Shown here piece by piece: positions 1 through 8,570 of a stretch of 64,000 nucleotides of DNA (positions within the stretch are counted from its first letter, which is position 1; each line of letters begins with the position of its first letter). The DNA comes from Pseudomonadota bacterium (lineage in GTDB: Bacteria; Pseudomonadota; Alphaproteobacteria; Rhizobiales; Beijerinckiaceae). The stretch spans positions 1 through 64,000 of the forward strand of contig JAJXWB010000008.1 in the NCBI GenBank assembly GCA_021781815.1, written 5' to 3'. Under the pieces are notes generated by a model that was given only the letters and a program-made list of their open reading frames with translations, was not told where the DNA came from and ran no database searches. A program made the translations under genes and the position numbers.

Positions 1-51
<51 letters not shown>

Positions 52-356
52 TCAAGCCACTGATTTCATTAGAAATCTCGCTGGGGATGGTGACACCGTC
101 AGTCTCCGGCTGGCGCACCAGCGACGCGCTGGCCGATTTGGGCGCATCAGACTCGAGCCAAGGATCGCCGAAACAGGCGTCAACCGCTTCTCCGCGCTCG
201 CCAGGATAATCTGGATAGAACACGACGGCGTGGTTTTCCACGCGGCTTGGCATACGGCGGCAAAACCGCCGTGGCGGCGCTCGTCTGGTCAGATCCGGAA
301 TCGTATCGTCCGGCGATTGCTTGAGCGTTACAGTTGGCGCTCGATTATGACCACCT
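52..356. other. Non-coding stretch downstream of tRNA-Val
   Basis: About 300 bases between the tRNA and the stop of the stress-protein gene. I see no supported gene. A minus-strand reading frame runs through it into the tRNA, but it has no family similarity and its end is simply antisense tRNA. A tRNA 3' end is a common integration site, yet I found no second copy of the tRNA tail in this window and no integrase. Confidence 0.5.
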
Positions 357-1148
357 TCACTCATCGGCCGAACTGACCGGCGCCGTTCGCAGGACGAGCA
401 ATGGCACGCCGAGACTGATGACGAAGCGGCTGAAATCCTCGCCGTTGTCGAATAACCCGCTCTCCAGGGGCGCGACCAGCAATCGTGAAGACCGAAGCAG
501 GGCAACCGAATTGTTATTGGCGACGTCCGCAACCAAATCAGCGTGGCCGACCTCTACGTCGAGTTCCGCCGCAAGTCTTGCGACGACATCGGCGATCGCG
601 CTCGCTCCGACGCTCGACAGGCCAATTGTGACGACCGGTCCGCCCCGACGGGACCTGCCAACGGGAACGAACAGGATTCCGCCTCGCGCCGGCGCATATT
701 CCCGAACATTCATAATCCTGTGTCGCGCCGGCGAACCAAATCCGTCGAGGCCGACGACAAGAATATCGCCGGCAGCCACGGCGGGGAGCGATTCCAACGC
801 ATCCCCATGCAATCGCTCGAAGGACCATGGCAAGCCGGTTCGTTTGCCCGCCTCGCTCAGCGCTTGACGACATCTTTTGGCTTCCCGTTGGATCATTTCC
901 TCGAGCCGCCCCGGTTCAATTGCGAGTTCGCCGCCCGAAAACCCGATATGCGTCGTAAACGGCAGACGGCTCGCTTCGATCGAGGCGTCGTCAACGATGA
1001 AAAACGCCGCCAGCTCCATGCGCAATGCAGCCGCCAGCGCCGTCGAAACGGGAAGCCCGGCTTCCATGTCGCGAAGCGCGGTCGCGTACAAGATGAGTTT
1101 CGGCCTGCGGTCAGGCAGGCCGGTCGTTTGAAGTGTTGGGGCGATCAT
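357..1148 (-). CDS. Universal-stress-protein-like protein
   Basis: A 263-residue protein that begins with a beta strand (PKLILYATA) followed by helix, strand (LAAFFIV) and a long helix, and has an ILVVGLDGFG strand-loop near the middle, which is the layout of UspA-type alpha/beta domains. The second half could be a weaker repeat of the same fold. I place the start at the ATG at 1148 because GGAG lies 8 bases upstream; a TTG 18 bases earlier is possible but has no ribosome site. It overlaps the end of the Lon-like gene by 38 bases in the same direction, so the two are probably co-transcribed. The family call is by fold pattern only; I do not see a clear ATP-binding GxxGxxxxS motif. Confidence 0.6.
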   Translation of the reverse strand: MIAPTLQTTGLPDRRPKLILYATALRDMEAGLPVSTALAAALRMELAAFFIVDDASIEASRLPFTTHIGFSGGELAIEPGRLEEMIQREAKRCRQALSEAGKRTGLPWSFERLHGDALESLPAVAAGDILVVGLDGFGSPARHRIMNVREYAPARGGILFVPVGRSRRGGPVVTIGLSSVGASAIADVVARLAAELDVEVGHADLVADVANNNSVALLRSSRLLVAPLESGLFDNGEDFSRFVISLGVPLLVLRTAPVSSADE

Positions 1149-3585
1149 TGTCACGCTCCGCGCCAAACCGACGACGCGCGGCTGCGAATTGGCGCAGCTT
1201 TGCTTCGACTTTTCCGTTCACGCTATCGGAAGGAAAATTGCCGGACGAATCCCGTTCGCCAGCCCGCATGCCCGTGAGGAGTTCGACTCCCTGATCGATC
1301 GTCGAAACGGAATATATGGCGAAGCGTCCTGCGCCGCAGGCGTCCACGATATCTTCGCGCAGCATGAGATGTTTGACGTTGGACGCAGGGATGAGCACGC
1401 CCTGTTCGCCAGTCAGACCGCGCGCCGCGCAGACGTCGAAAAAGCCCTCGATCTTTTCGTTCACGCCGCCAATCGCCTGAACCTCGCCGAACTGATTGAC
1501 CGAGCCGGTCACGGCCAGTGACTGGCGAATCGGCGCCTCTGAAAGAGCCGACAGCAAGGCGTATAGCTCCGCCGATGATGCGCTGTCGCCGTCAACGCCC
1601 CCGTAGGATTGCTCGAACACCAGACTTGCGTGCATCGAGATGGGAACATCGGGCGCATATCGGGCGGCCAGGAAACCCGACAAGATCAGCACGCCCTTGG
1701 AATGCAGCGGGCCGCCGAGTTCCACCTCTCGCTCGATATCGATCACTTTGCCCGCCCCCAGCCGCGTCCGCGCGGTGATCCGGACCGGCCGCCCGAAACT
1801 GGTCGCCCCAAGTTGAGTAACGGACAGCCCATTGATCTGTCCTGTCGCCGCGCCGTCGGTCGCGATTCCGATGACGCCGCGTGAAATCGCTTCGAGCGCG
1901 CGTTTGCGTAGCCGGTCCGAGCGCTGGCGTCGCTCGCCAACGGCTTTGGCGACATCGTCGGCGCTGATGTTGTCGTGCTTGGCCTGCGCAGCCCAATGAT
2001 CAGCCTCGCAGAGGATATCGCTCACCACGGCGATCTGCAGAGACAGCTTCTCCGCATCCTCGGCAATGCGGGATGCTTCATCGATCATGCGCGCGATCGC
2101 TGAACGATCGATCGGCCGCAATGCTTCGCGAGCGCCAATCGCCACGATCAACTGCGCATAGAGGGCGACGTTGGAGCGCGTCCGATCGAATTCGTCATTG
2201 AAATCGACCTCGACCTTGAACAATTCGGTGAAGTCCAGATCGAGCGCCATCAGGAGATAATACAACCAGCGGTCCCCAAACAGCACGACCTTGACATCCA
2301 ATGGAATGGGATCCGGCTCCAACGATGTTGTCGAGACGACGCTCAATTGTTCCGCGAGCGACGTGATCCTGACCTCGCGGCTGCGGAGGCTTCGTTTGAG
2401 CGCGGGCCATGCGAACGGTTGTGAGAGGATTTCACGCGCGTCGACGATCAGGTAGCCGCCATTGGCCCGATGCAACGATCCGCCGCGAATGAGCGTGAAA
2501 TCAGTGAGCAGAGCGCCCATCTGTGCGATATGCTCGATTCTGCCGATAAGATTCTGGAACGTTGGGTTGGGTTCGTAAACGATAGGAGCGCCGCTGCGCT
2601 CGCCATCCTTCTCGCCGACGACGACGTTGACGTGGTAACGTCTGATCCGCGGATCCTGCGCCCGCGCCCCGCTCGCCATCGGAATTGAGGCATTCGCCGC
2701 CATGGCCGCTGATTCGAGAAACACGTCAATGTTTGTCAGGAGGTCTTCGGATACCTCCCGCAGAAAATCTTGCACTTCCTGTACCCGTGAGAACGCATCC
2801 AAGACTTGACGCACGGCGACTCCTACCGTGCCGCTCGCCATTTCCTTGTTCAGAACCCGCACACGATCCCGTCGGATCTTTTCCAGCGACGGCATCCGCT
2901 CCACGATATTTTTCAGCTCTTCCTGCAAGCCGCCGATATTGGCCTGGATGCGTTCACGCTCGGTCAGCGGAAGCGTTTCGAATTCGTCAGGCTTGATGAC
3001 CTTCCCCTCCCGCATCGGCGCGAACGCAAATCCGACCGGCGTACGCATGATGGAAATCGACATCTCCCGGGCCTTATCGCCGAGCTGCGAGAACGCCCGC
3101 TCCTGCGCTTCCTCGAATTCGCTGTCGATCGCGCTGCGGCGGGACTTGTAATCGTCTCCCTCGAATAGGGCGGGGATCGCTATCCCAAGATCCGCGATCA
3201 AATCTGTCATCGCATCGCGCAAGCGCACGGCTGTCCCCGGCGGCAATTTCAGCGCCCGAGGTTTTTCTGGCGATGCAAAATTGTTGACATAGACCCAATC
3301 GTCAGGCGCGGGGCCTGTTCGCACATGTTCCGAAAGAAACTTCGTTAGGGACGTGCGCCTGTCGGCGCCAGGAAGGTCCATCGCGTAGAGATTGAAGCCT
3401 TGCTTTCGCATCCCTATGCCGAAATTCATCGCGCCGATTGCGCGCGTCTGCCCGACCAATCCGACAATCTCCGGACCTGCGCCGGCGATGTCGCCCAAAT
3501 CGACCGGATCCGTCGTGGGGCGCAGCGCCTTCGTGGGCAAAGGCTGCGCGTATCCTGAGAGTGGCCCCAATGTCTCTGTTGTCAT
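1111..3585 (-). CDS. Lon-like protease (AAA_32/S16 family)
   Basis: An 824-residue serine protease of the Lon-like group that lacks the Lon N-terminal substrate domain. The C-terminal S16 domain carries the catalytic Ser668 (GDSASS) and Lys711 (GGVNEKIEGFF); the 43-residue spacing equals that between Ser679 and Lys722 of E. coli Lon. The N-terminal AAA part has the glycine-rich region as MDLPGADRRTS near residue 70, where relatives have a recognisable Walker A (GPPGTGRT type), so nucleotide binding may be weak. The expected role is cytoplasmic protein quality control. It sits between the DUF3775 gene and the universal-stress-like gene on the same strand. The ATG at 3585 has GAGAG just upstream. 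Confidence 0.88.
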   Translation of the reverse strand: MTTETLGPLSGYAQPLPTKALRPTTDPVDLGDIAGAGPEIVGLVGQTRAIGAMNFGIGMRKQGFNLYAMDLPGADRRTSLTKFLSEHVRTGPAPDDWVYVNNFASPEKPRALKLPPGTAVRLRDAMTDLIADLGIAIPALFEGDDYKSRRSAIDSEFEEAQERAFSQLGDKAREMSISIMRTPVGFAFAPMREGKVIKPDEFETLPLTERERIQANIGGLQEELKNIVERMPSLEKIRRDRVRVLNKEMASGTVGVAVRQVLDAFSRVQEVQDFLREVSEDLLTNIDVFLESAAMAANASIPMASGARAQDPRIRRYHVNVVVGEKDGERSGAPIVYEPNPTFQNLIGRIEHIAQMGALLTDFTLIRGGSLHRANGGYLIVDAREILSQPFAWPALKRSLRSREVRITSLAEQLSVVSTTSLEPDPIPLDVKVVLFGDRWLYYLLMALDLDFTELFKVEVDFNDEFDRTRSNVALYAQLIVAIGAREALRPIDRSAIARMIDEASRIAEDAEKLSLQIAVVSDILCEADHWAAQAKHDNISADDVAKAVGERRQRSDRLRKRALEAISRGVIGIATDGAATGQINGLSVTQLGATSFGRPVRITARTRLGAGKVIDIEREVELGGPLHSKGVLILSGFLAARYAPDVPISMHASLVFEQSYGGVDGDSASSAELYALLSALSEAPIRQSLAVTGSVNQFGEVQAIGGVNEKIEGFFDVCAARGLTGEQGVLIPASNVKHLMLREDIVDACGAGRFAIYSVSTIDQGVELLTGMRAGERDSSGNFPSDSVNGKVEAKLRQFAAARRRFGAERDNDRPNTSNDRPA

Positions 3586-3667
3586 CTTGCTCTCGTTCGT
3601 CCGTGCGGATCGTCAGCGTCGTCCCTGGATTCCGAAAGTTGGCCAGTCGACGTGTCGGGATGATGGA

Positions 3668-3754
3668 GCGGCTCAGCGGCTGCGTGATTGCCGCCGGAAC
3701 GATGCCGACGCGGCGCTCGTCGGCCTTGATCGCCTTTGGCGCATCGCCCCGCAT
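3668..3754 (-). pseudogene. Relic of alanine dehydrogenase/PntA-like N-terminus
   Basis: In the 210-base gap upstream of the Lon-like gene, an ATG at 3754 opens a 29-codon stretch that includes PKAIKADERRVGIVPAAI. This closely matches the very conserved N-terminus of alanine dehydrogenase and of transhydrogenase subunit alpha (PKEIKxxExRVxLTPAxV). The similarity stops after about 29 residues and the frame then runs into the Lon-like gene, so only a broken 5' fragment survives. Which of the two parent genes it came from cannot be told. Confidence 0.55.
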
Positions 3755-3795
3755 CGTGAGCCCCACATCGAGACCGGGCTGATCTCTCCCGGAAT

Positions 3796-4230
3796 TCAGG
3801 CGCCCGGCTCTTCCCGCTCCACGAAGTCCTGGCAGGACTGGTCGAAGACCGACAGGGCGTCTTCGAGATAGTCGGGCAGCAACGGGATCCCAAGCAGGTA
3901 ATCGGCCGTGTTCATCTCGCGTCGCGCATGCGCCTCCGACACGGCGGCTCGCCATTCGCCCGGCTCGAAATCGTCCCGGCCGATCCACACGAGCGCAACG
4001 AGCGCGGCCAGCTCATCAATGTCGAGCGCCTCGATAAAGTCGCGCAATTCCTGCCTGATCGGTCTGGCGGCGGCGGTCGTCAAAGTCACCGCCGCGTGAT
4101 CGTCGGACGGATTGGAGGCGTCGGGGGCGAGTCCTTCATCCTCCGCCAGCAATTCGCGGCTCTTGACGACGATAAAGCATACCTTGTCGACGCCGATCTC
4201 CGGCATGTCCGGCTCGTTTTCGCGCTGCAT
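3796..4230 (-). CDS. DUF3775 domain protein
   Basis: A 144-residue acidic cytoplasmic protein that matches the DUF3775 family along its length: an N-terminal VCFIVVKSRE strand-helix, a middle IEALDIDELAALVALVWIGR helix pair (residues about 67-86) and a conserved TADYLLGIPLLPDYLEDAL segment near the C-terminus. The function is unknown. The ATG at 4230 has GGAGAAAAGG immediately before it; a second ATG eight codons later is also possible. It lies 11 bases downstream of the groEL relic and upstream of the Lon-like gene, as part of the same stress block. Confidence 0.82.
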   Translation of the reverse strand: MQRENEPDMPEIGVDKVCFIVVKSRELLAEDEGLAPDASNPSDDHAAVTLTTAAARPIRQELRDFIEALDIDELAALVALVWIGRDDFEPGEWRAAVSEAHARREMNTADYLLGIPLLPDYLEDALSVFDQSCQDFVEREEPGA

Positions 4231-4241
4231 CCTTTTCTCCG

Positions 4242-4568
4242 TTACAGCCGTTCGGTCGCCGACATTTTATCCGCGTTCGTGACGAAACAAGGCGACACAA
4301 GGCCCCGATCGAACGGTATGCCCTCGGCGACGTCGAGATCCGTCTCCGTTGTTTTCAAGCCCTCGACCATGATCGCTGTCTCGTCGCTGACTTTGTTCAT
4401 GACCGCCGCAACGCGCGCTCCGATCGCGTCGTTATTGTGCGCGGAAAGAGCGGCGACTTGAAGCTTCCCGTTTCGCATGGCGACCTGCCGTGCAAGGGCG
4501 CGCTGTATTGCGCTCCGCGAAATTTTCTCGCGCGTGGCGGAGGAAAGATGAACCCTCTTGTGACCCAT
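4242..4568 (-). pseudogene. groEL fragment (decayed chaperonin gene)
   Basis: An open frame of 108 codons whose residues from about 35 onward match part of the intermediate and apical domains of GroEL. The recognisable pieces are NNDAIGARVAAVMNKV, TDLDVAEGIPFDRG and SPCFVTNADKM, corresponding to roughly residues 150-205 of a 545-residue chaperonin. Everything upstream and downstream of that is absent: no ATP-binding loop and no C-terminal GGM tail. The first 34 codons show no chaperonin similarity. It ends in a stop 11 bases before the DUF3775 start. It is either a pure relic or a tiny expressed remnant; I favour relic. Confidence 0.75.
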
Positions 4569-5124
4569 GATGATCTCGCCGACGCCACGCGCGGCGCCAC
4601 TTTGATCCGCCGATGTTCGCCCAACTCATCTCATGCAGTTTGGCTTGCGCCGCGCCGCATACAATAGATCTCGCATTATGCGAGTACTTGCGTTGACCTA
4701 ACGCAAACGCCTGTGTTGGTAGAGTTCGCGAGCGCTCGGCCGACGGATATTTCCGATCGGCTCCAGCAGTCTTCAATTGGTGAACCGGTCGACCCATTTG
4801 AACCGACCTGAACTTGACAGCATCGAAGCTGCGCCATGGCTCACGCTCGCGAATGGTCACGGCCATGCAGAGGCCGTTGATCGCTGCTGCGCTCGATCCG
4901 AATGATGCTGAAGGACAATCGAGCGATTAGCGCGGTTTTATACGGACATTAGCGGATCGAGAACGCCAGCCATTCCCTGCGCGAGGTCGCCTCCGCGCGA
5001 ACGCCGCGTTTCGCCACAAGCGGCAAAGCTCCATCTTTTTGGGCGCCGCCCGACCCGCCGAATTGATTCCAGCTTTCGGAGGTCGCATTCTGGCTCCGTC
5101 ATTTTCTTCAGGAGCCAGGACCAG
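4569..5124. other. 556-base non-coding region with palindromes
   Basis: I see no supported gene between the groEL relic and the dehydratase gene. The stretch is less GC-rich than its surroundings and holds two adjacent perfect palindromes: CTCGCA-TTA-TGCGAG (4670-4684) and TTGCGTT-GACCT-AACGCAA (4688-4706), the second containing a FixK-like box. The right end carries the ribosome site AGGAG (5110-5114) of the dehydratase gene. Confidence 0.5.
4693..4706 (-). promoter_or_regulatory. Candidate FixK/FNR-type operator
   Basis: The 14-base site TTGACCTAACGCAA reads TTGCGTTAGGTCAA on the minus strand. Both readings fit the rhizobial FixK2 box TTG(A/C)-N6-(T/G)CAA. It lies about 125 bases upstream of the groEL relic frame and heads the minus-strand stress block. 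I could not find a convincing -10 box at the ideal distance. A few matches to this loose consensus are expected by chance in 64 kb. Confidence 0.35.
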
Positions 5125-6951
5125 ATGGCAAGTGGCGGCAAAGGCGCGGGCGATTTTGGCAGGACGGCCAAGCGCAAGCTTCGCTCGCAACTCTGGTTCG
5201 ACAATCCCGACAATCCCGGCATGACCGCGCTCTACATCGAGCGCTACCTCAATTTCGGTCTGACCCGCGGCGAATTGCAGTCGGGCAAGCCGATCATCGG
5301 CATCGCCCAGACCGGATCCGATCTCTCGCCCTGCAACCGGCATCACCTCGACCTCGCCAAGCGCGTGCGCGAAGGAATCACGGCCGCTGGCGGCATCGCC
5401 TTCGAATTTCCGGTGCATCCGATCCAGGAGACAGGCAAGCGCCCGACCGCCACGCTCGACCGCAATCTCGCCTATCTCGGCCTGGTCGAACTGCTCTATG
5501 GCTATCCGCTCGACGGCGTGGTGCTCACGACCGGCTGCGACAAGACCACGCCCGCCTGCATCATGGCGGCGGCGACCGTGAACATTCCCGCCATCGTCCT
5601 GTCGGGCGGCCCGATGCTCAACGGTTGGTATAAGGGCGAGCGCGCGGGTTCCGGTACAGCAGTCTGGAAGGCGCGCGAGGAACTGGCGGCCGGCACGATC
5701 AATCTCGACGAATTCATGGACATCACGACGTCGTCGGCGCCTTCGATCGGCCATTGCAACACCATGGGCACGGCGTCCACCATGAACGCGCTGGCCGAGG
5801 CGCTCGGCATGAGCCTGCCGGGCTGCGCAGCCATTCCCGCGCCCTATCGCGAGCGAGGCCAGATCGCCTACGAGACCGGCCGCCGCGCCGTCGAGATCGT
5901 GTGGGAGGATCTGAAACCCTCCGACATCATCACGCGAAAATCGCTGGAAAACGTCATCGTCGCCAACAGCGCCATCGGCGGCTCGACCAATGCGCCGATC
6001 CATATGTGCGCGATCGCCCGCCATATCGGCGTCGAGCTGTCGGTCCAGGACTGGGAGACGATTGGCCACAAGGTGCCGCTGCTCGTGAACATGCAACCGG
6101 CCGGCAAATATCTCGGCGAAGAATATTTTCGCGCCGGCGGTCTGCCCGCCGTCATGAACGAACTGATGAAGCGCAAGCTCATTCACGAGGACGCGCTGAC
6201 CATCAACGGCAGGACGATGGGCGAAAATTGCCGGGGTCGCGAAATCGGCGATCCCGACGTCATCACGCCGATCGAGAAGCCGATGCTGGAGGACGCGGGC
6301 TTCATCATCCTCAAGGGCAATCTGTTCGATTCGGCCGTCATGAAGACCTCGGTCATCTCGAAGGAGTTTCGTGACCGTTATCTCTCGAGCCCGAAAGACC
6401 CGGAAGCCTTCGAAGGTCGCGCCATCGTGTTCGACGGCCCCGAGGATTATCACCACCGCATCGATGATCCCGCGCTGAACATCGACGAGCATTGCCTGCT
6501 GTTCGTGCGCGGCACGGGGCCGATCGGCTATCCCGGCGGCGCGGAGGTCGTGAACATGCAACCGCCCGCCGCCCTCATCAAACGCGGCATACTCTCGCTG
6601 CCCTGCATCGGCGACGGCCGCCAGTCCGGCACGTCCGGCTCGCCCTCGATCCTCAACGCCTCGCCCGAAGCGGCTGTAGGCGGCGGGCTCGCCATCCTGC
6701 GCACCAATGACATCGTGCGCATCGATCTGAACAAGCGCTCGGCCAACATCCTGATCTCCGACGCCGAACTGGCGCAGCGGCGCGCCGATCTGCAGAAGCG
6801 CGGCGGCTTCCATTATCCGAAGAGCCAGACGCCCTGGCAGGAAATCCAGCGCTCGATGGTCGAGCAGTTCGATGAGGGCATGGTCTTGCGCCCGGCCGTC
6901 GAATTCCATGACGTCGCGCACGAATTCCCCGTGCCGCGCGACAATCACTAG
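5125..6951 (+). CDS. IlvD/Edd-family sugar-acid dehydratase
   Basis: A 608-residue dehydratase of the dihydroxy-acid/phosphogluconate dehydratase family. The three cluster cysteines are Cys70 (SPCN), Cys138 (TGCDK) and Cys211 (GHCN). They sit at a constant offset of 11 from Cys59, Cys127 and Cys200 of the rhizobial L-arabinonate dehydratase, which holds a [2Fe-2S] cluster. Asp139-Lys140 would be the metal ligand and the carbamylated lysine; Ser504 in SGTSGS is the likely catalytic base. This points to dehydration of an aldonic acid to a 2-keto-3-deoxy acid rather than branched-chain amino-acid synthesis; the exact substrate is not decidable. AGGAG lies 10 bases before the ATG. The downstream SDR could oxidise its product. 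Confidence 0.86.
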   Translation: MASGGKGAGDFGRTAKRKLRSQLWFDNPDNPGMTALYIERYLNFGLTRGELQSGKPIIGIAQTGSDLSPCNRHHLDLAKRVREGITAAGGIAFEFPVHPIQETGKRPTATLDRNLAYLGLVELLYGYPLDGVVLTTGCDKTTPACIMAAATVNIPAIVLSGGPMLNGWYKGERAGSGTAVWKAREELAAGTINLDEFMDITTSSAPSIGHCNTMGTASTMNALAEALGMSLPGCAAIPAPYRERGQIAYETGRRAVEIVWEDLKPSDIITRKSLENVIVANSAIGGSTNAPIHMCAIARHIGVELSVQDWETIGHKVPLLVNMQPAGKYLGEEYFRAGGLPAVMNELMKRKLIHEDALTINGRTMGENCRGREIGDPDVITPIEKPMLEDAGFIILKGNLFDSAVMKTSVISKEFRDRYLSSPKDPEAFEGRAIVFDGPEDYHHRIDDPALNIDEHCLLFVRGTGPIGYPGGAEVVNMQPPAALIKRGILSLPCIGDGRQSGTSGSPSILNASPEAAVGGGLAILRTNDIVRIDLNKRSANILISDAELAQRRADLQKRGGFHYPKSQTPWQEIQRSMVEQFDEGMVLRPAVEFHDVAHEFPVPRDNH

Positions 6952-6958
6952 CCGCCGT

Positions 6959-7054
6959 CCTTGTGAGGAGCGAAGCGACGGCGCGCTCCATTCTCGTCGC
7001 GCGCTTGTGTATGGGGGAGAGAGACGGGGATTTCTCTGCTCTGCTCACAATGAC
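6959..7054. repeat. Imperfect palindromic intergenic repeat
   Basis: About 95 bases bounded by the inverted ends TTGTGAGGAGC (6961-6971) and GCTCACAA (7043-7050), with the internal GGAGCGAAGCGACG typical of a repeat family scattered between genes in many alphaproteobacteria. It separates the dehydratase and GNAT genes. Only one full copy is seen here, so repeat status rests on general knowledge. Confidence 0.5.
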
Positions 7055-7077
7055 GACAACGTCCAGGATCCCGGACC

Positions 7078-7785
7078 ATGGAAGCCACACCACCGCCCGT
7101 CGGCCATCCCGTCGAACCACGCCCCGCAAAAACGCCGGAGCGGCGGACGATCCAGGGCGGACATGTGCGCCTCGAACCGCTGACCGCGGAGCACGCGCAG
7201 GCGCTGTTCATGGCCTGCGGGCAGCAGGGCGACGCCGATCTCTGGACCTACATGCACGACGGGCCATTCGAATCGCGCGCGGCCTTCCTCGACAATATCG
7301 CGCGCAAAGCCGTCTCGAACGATCCGCTGTTCTATGCGCTGGTCGATCCGCAGACCGGACAGGCGAAGGGCCACGCCGCTCTGATGCGGATCGACATGGC
7401 CAATCGCGTGATCGAGGTCGGCAACATCATGTACGGCCGCAGTGTTCAGCGCAGCCGCGCCGCCACGGAGGCGATCTGTCTGCTTGCGCGCTATGTCTTC
7501 GACGATCTTGGTTTCCGCCGCTTCGAGTGGAAATGCAACGATCTCAACGCACCCTCGAAACGTGCGGCGTTGCGTTTCGGCTTTACGTTCGAAGGCGTAT
7601 TTCGTCAGCACATGATCGTGAAGGGCCGCAATCGCGACACCGCCTGGTTCTCCATGCTCGACACCGAATGGCCGGGACGGAAAGCGGCGTTCGAGGCATG
7701 GTTGCGCCCCGAGAATTTCGACACGGCCGGCAATCAGGTCGCCGCGCTCACCGCCTTTGGACATGCGCGCGTGACGCAAGCCTGA
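7078..7785 (+). CDS. GNAT N-acetyltransferase, RimJ/RimL-like
   Basis: A 235-residue acetyltransferase of the Acetyltransf_3 type. After a proline-rich N-terminus of about 25 residues comes RLEPLTAEHAQALF, then GHAALMRIDMANRVIEVGNIMYG, then the acetyl-CoA region around SRAATEAICLLARYVF, and WKCNDLNAPSKRAALRFGF, all hallmarks of the RimJ/RimL branch. The substrate is unknown. It lies between the sugar-acid dehydratase and the SDR gene and may be transcribed with them, since the intergenic distances are 126 and 35 bases. The start has no strong ribosome site. Confidence 0.85.
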   Translation: MEATPPPVGHPVEPRPAKTPERRTIQGGHVRLEPLTAEHAQALFMACGQQGDADLWTYMHDGPFESRAAFLDNIARKAVSNDPLFYALVDPQTGQAKGHAALMRIDMANRVIEVGNIMYGRSVQRSRAATEAICLLARYVFDDLGFRRFEWKCNDLNAPSKRAALRFGFTFEGVFRQHMIVKGRNRDTAWFSMLDTEWPGRKAAFEAWLRPENFDTAGNQVAALTAFGHARVTQA

Positions 7786-7820
7786 AGCCACGTGGTCCGC
7801 TTGACGACGGAGTATCAAAC

Positions 7821-8567
7821 ATGACCGGACGGCTCAGGGGCAAGATCACGTTTCTCACAGCCGCAGGCGCGGGCATTGGCCAGGCCACCGCGCAGGCGTT
7901 TCTGGAGGAAGGCGCGACCGTGATCGCCACCGACCTCCGCAAAGAGAGCCTGTCGATCCTGTCGGGCGCCGATTGCCGCGCGCTCGACGTGCGCTCGACC
8001 GACGCCGTGAACGCGATGGCGAGAGACGTCGGCGGAATCGACATCTTGTTCAATTGCGCCGGCTTCGTGCATCACGGGGCGGCGCTCACGACCAGCGACG
8101 AGGACTGGGACTTTTCGTTCGATCTCAACGTCAAGTCGATGCATCGCACGATCCGCGCCTTCCTTCCGGGCATGATCGCGCGCGGTGGCGGCTCGATCGT
8201 CAACATTTCCTCGATCGCATCGTCGGTGAAGGGCCTGCCGAACCGTTACGTCTACGGCGCCTCGAAAGCCGCCGTCATCGGCCTGACCAAGGCCGTCGCG
8301 GCCGACTACATCGGCCAAGGCATACGCTGCAACGCCATCGGCCCGGGCACGGTGCAGAGCCCCTCGCTCGACGAGCGCATCAGGACGCTGGCGGCCGCCA
8401 ACAACATCAGTCTGGAGGCGGCGCGCCAGATGTTCGTCGCGCGCCAGCCGATGGGCAGGCTCGGCGCGGCGCGCGAGATCGCGATGATCGCCGTCTATCT
8501 CGCCTCGGACGAAGCGAGCTTCACGACCGGGCAGATGTTCATGGTCGACGGCGGCGTCTCGATGTAA
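7821..8567 (+). CDS. SDR oxidoreductase, 2-keto-3-deoxy-L-fuconate dehydrogenase / DHRS6-like
   Basis: A 248-residue short-chain dehydrogenase with TAAGAGIG (residues 13-20), Asp38 at the end of beta-2 (which favours NAD+), NCAG near 78-81 and the catalytic Tyr145-x3-Lys149 (YGASK). Long stretches such as FNCAGFVHHG and SSIASSVKG read almost like animal DHRS6 (BDH2) and bacterial 2-keto-3-deoxy-L-fuconate dehydrogenases. With an IlvD/Edd dehydratase two genes upstream, oxidation of a 2-keto-3-deoxy sugar acid is the most economical role; 3-hydroxybutyrate oxidation is an alternative. It starts with the ATG at 7821 after a modest GACGGAG. Confidence 0.85.
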   Translation: MTGRLRGKITFLTAAGAGIGQATAQAFLEEGATVIATDLRKESLSILSGADCRALDVRSTDAVNAMARDVGGIDILFNCAGFVHHGAALTTSDEDWDFSFDLNVKSMHRTIRAFLPGMIARGGGSIVNISSIASSVKGLPNRYVYGASKAAVIGLTKAVAADYIGQGIRCNAIGPGTVQSPSLDERIRTLAAANNISLEAARQMFVARQPMGRLGAAREIAMIAVYLASDEASFTTGQMFMVDGGVSM

Positions 8568-8570
8568 ATG

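Noticed and set aside
4927-6948. A 673-codon minus-strand frame opposite the dehydratase gene
   Set aside because: It is an antisense shadow caused by GC-rich third positions. The plus-strand dehydratase has full family motifs.
6963-8567. A 534-codon plus-strand frame that joins upstream sequence to the SDR gene
   Set aside because: The first 286 codons read through the palindromic repeat and the GNAT gene in another frame. Only the part from 7821 has SDR similarity and a start with upstream purines.
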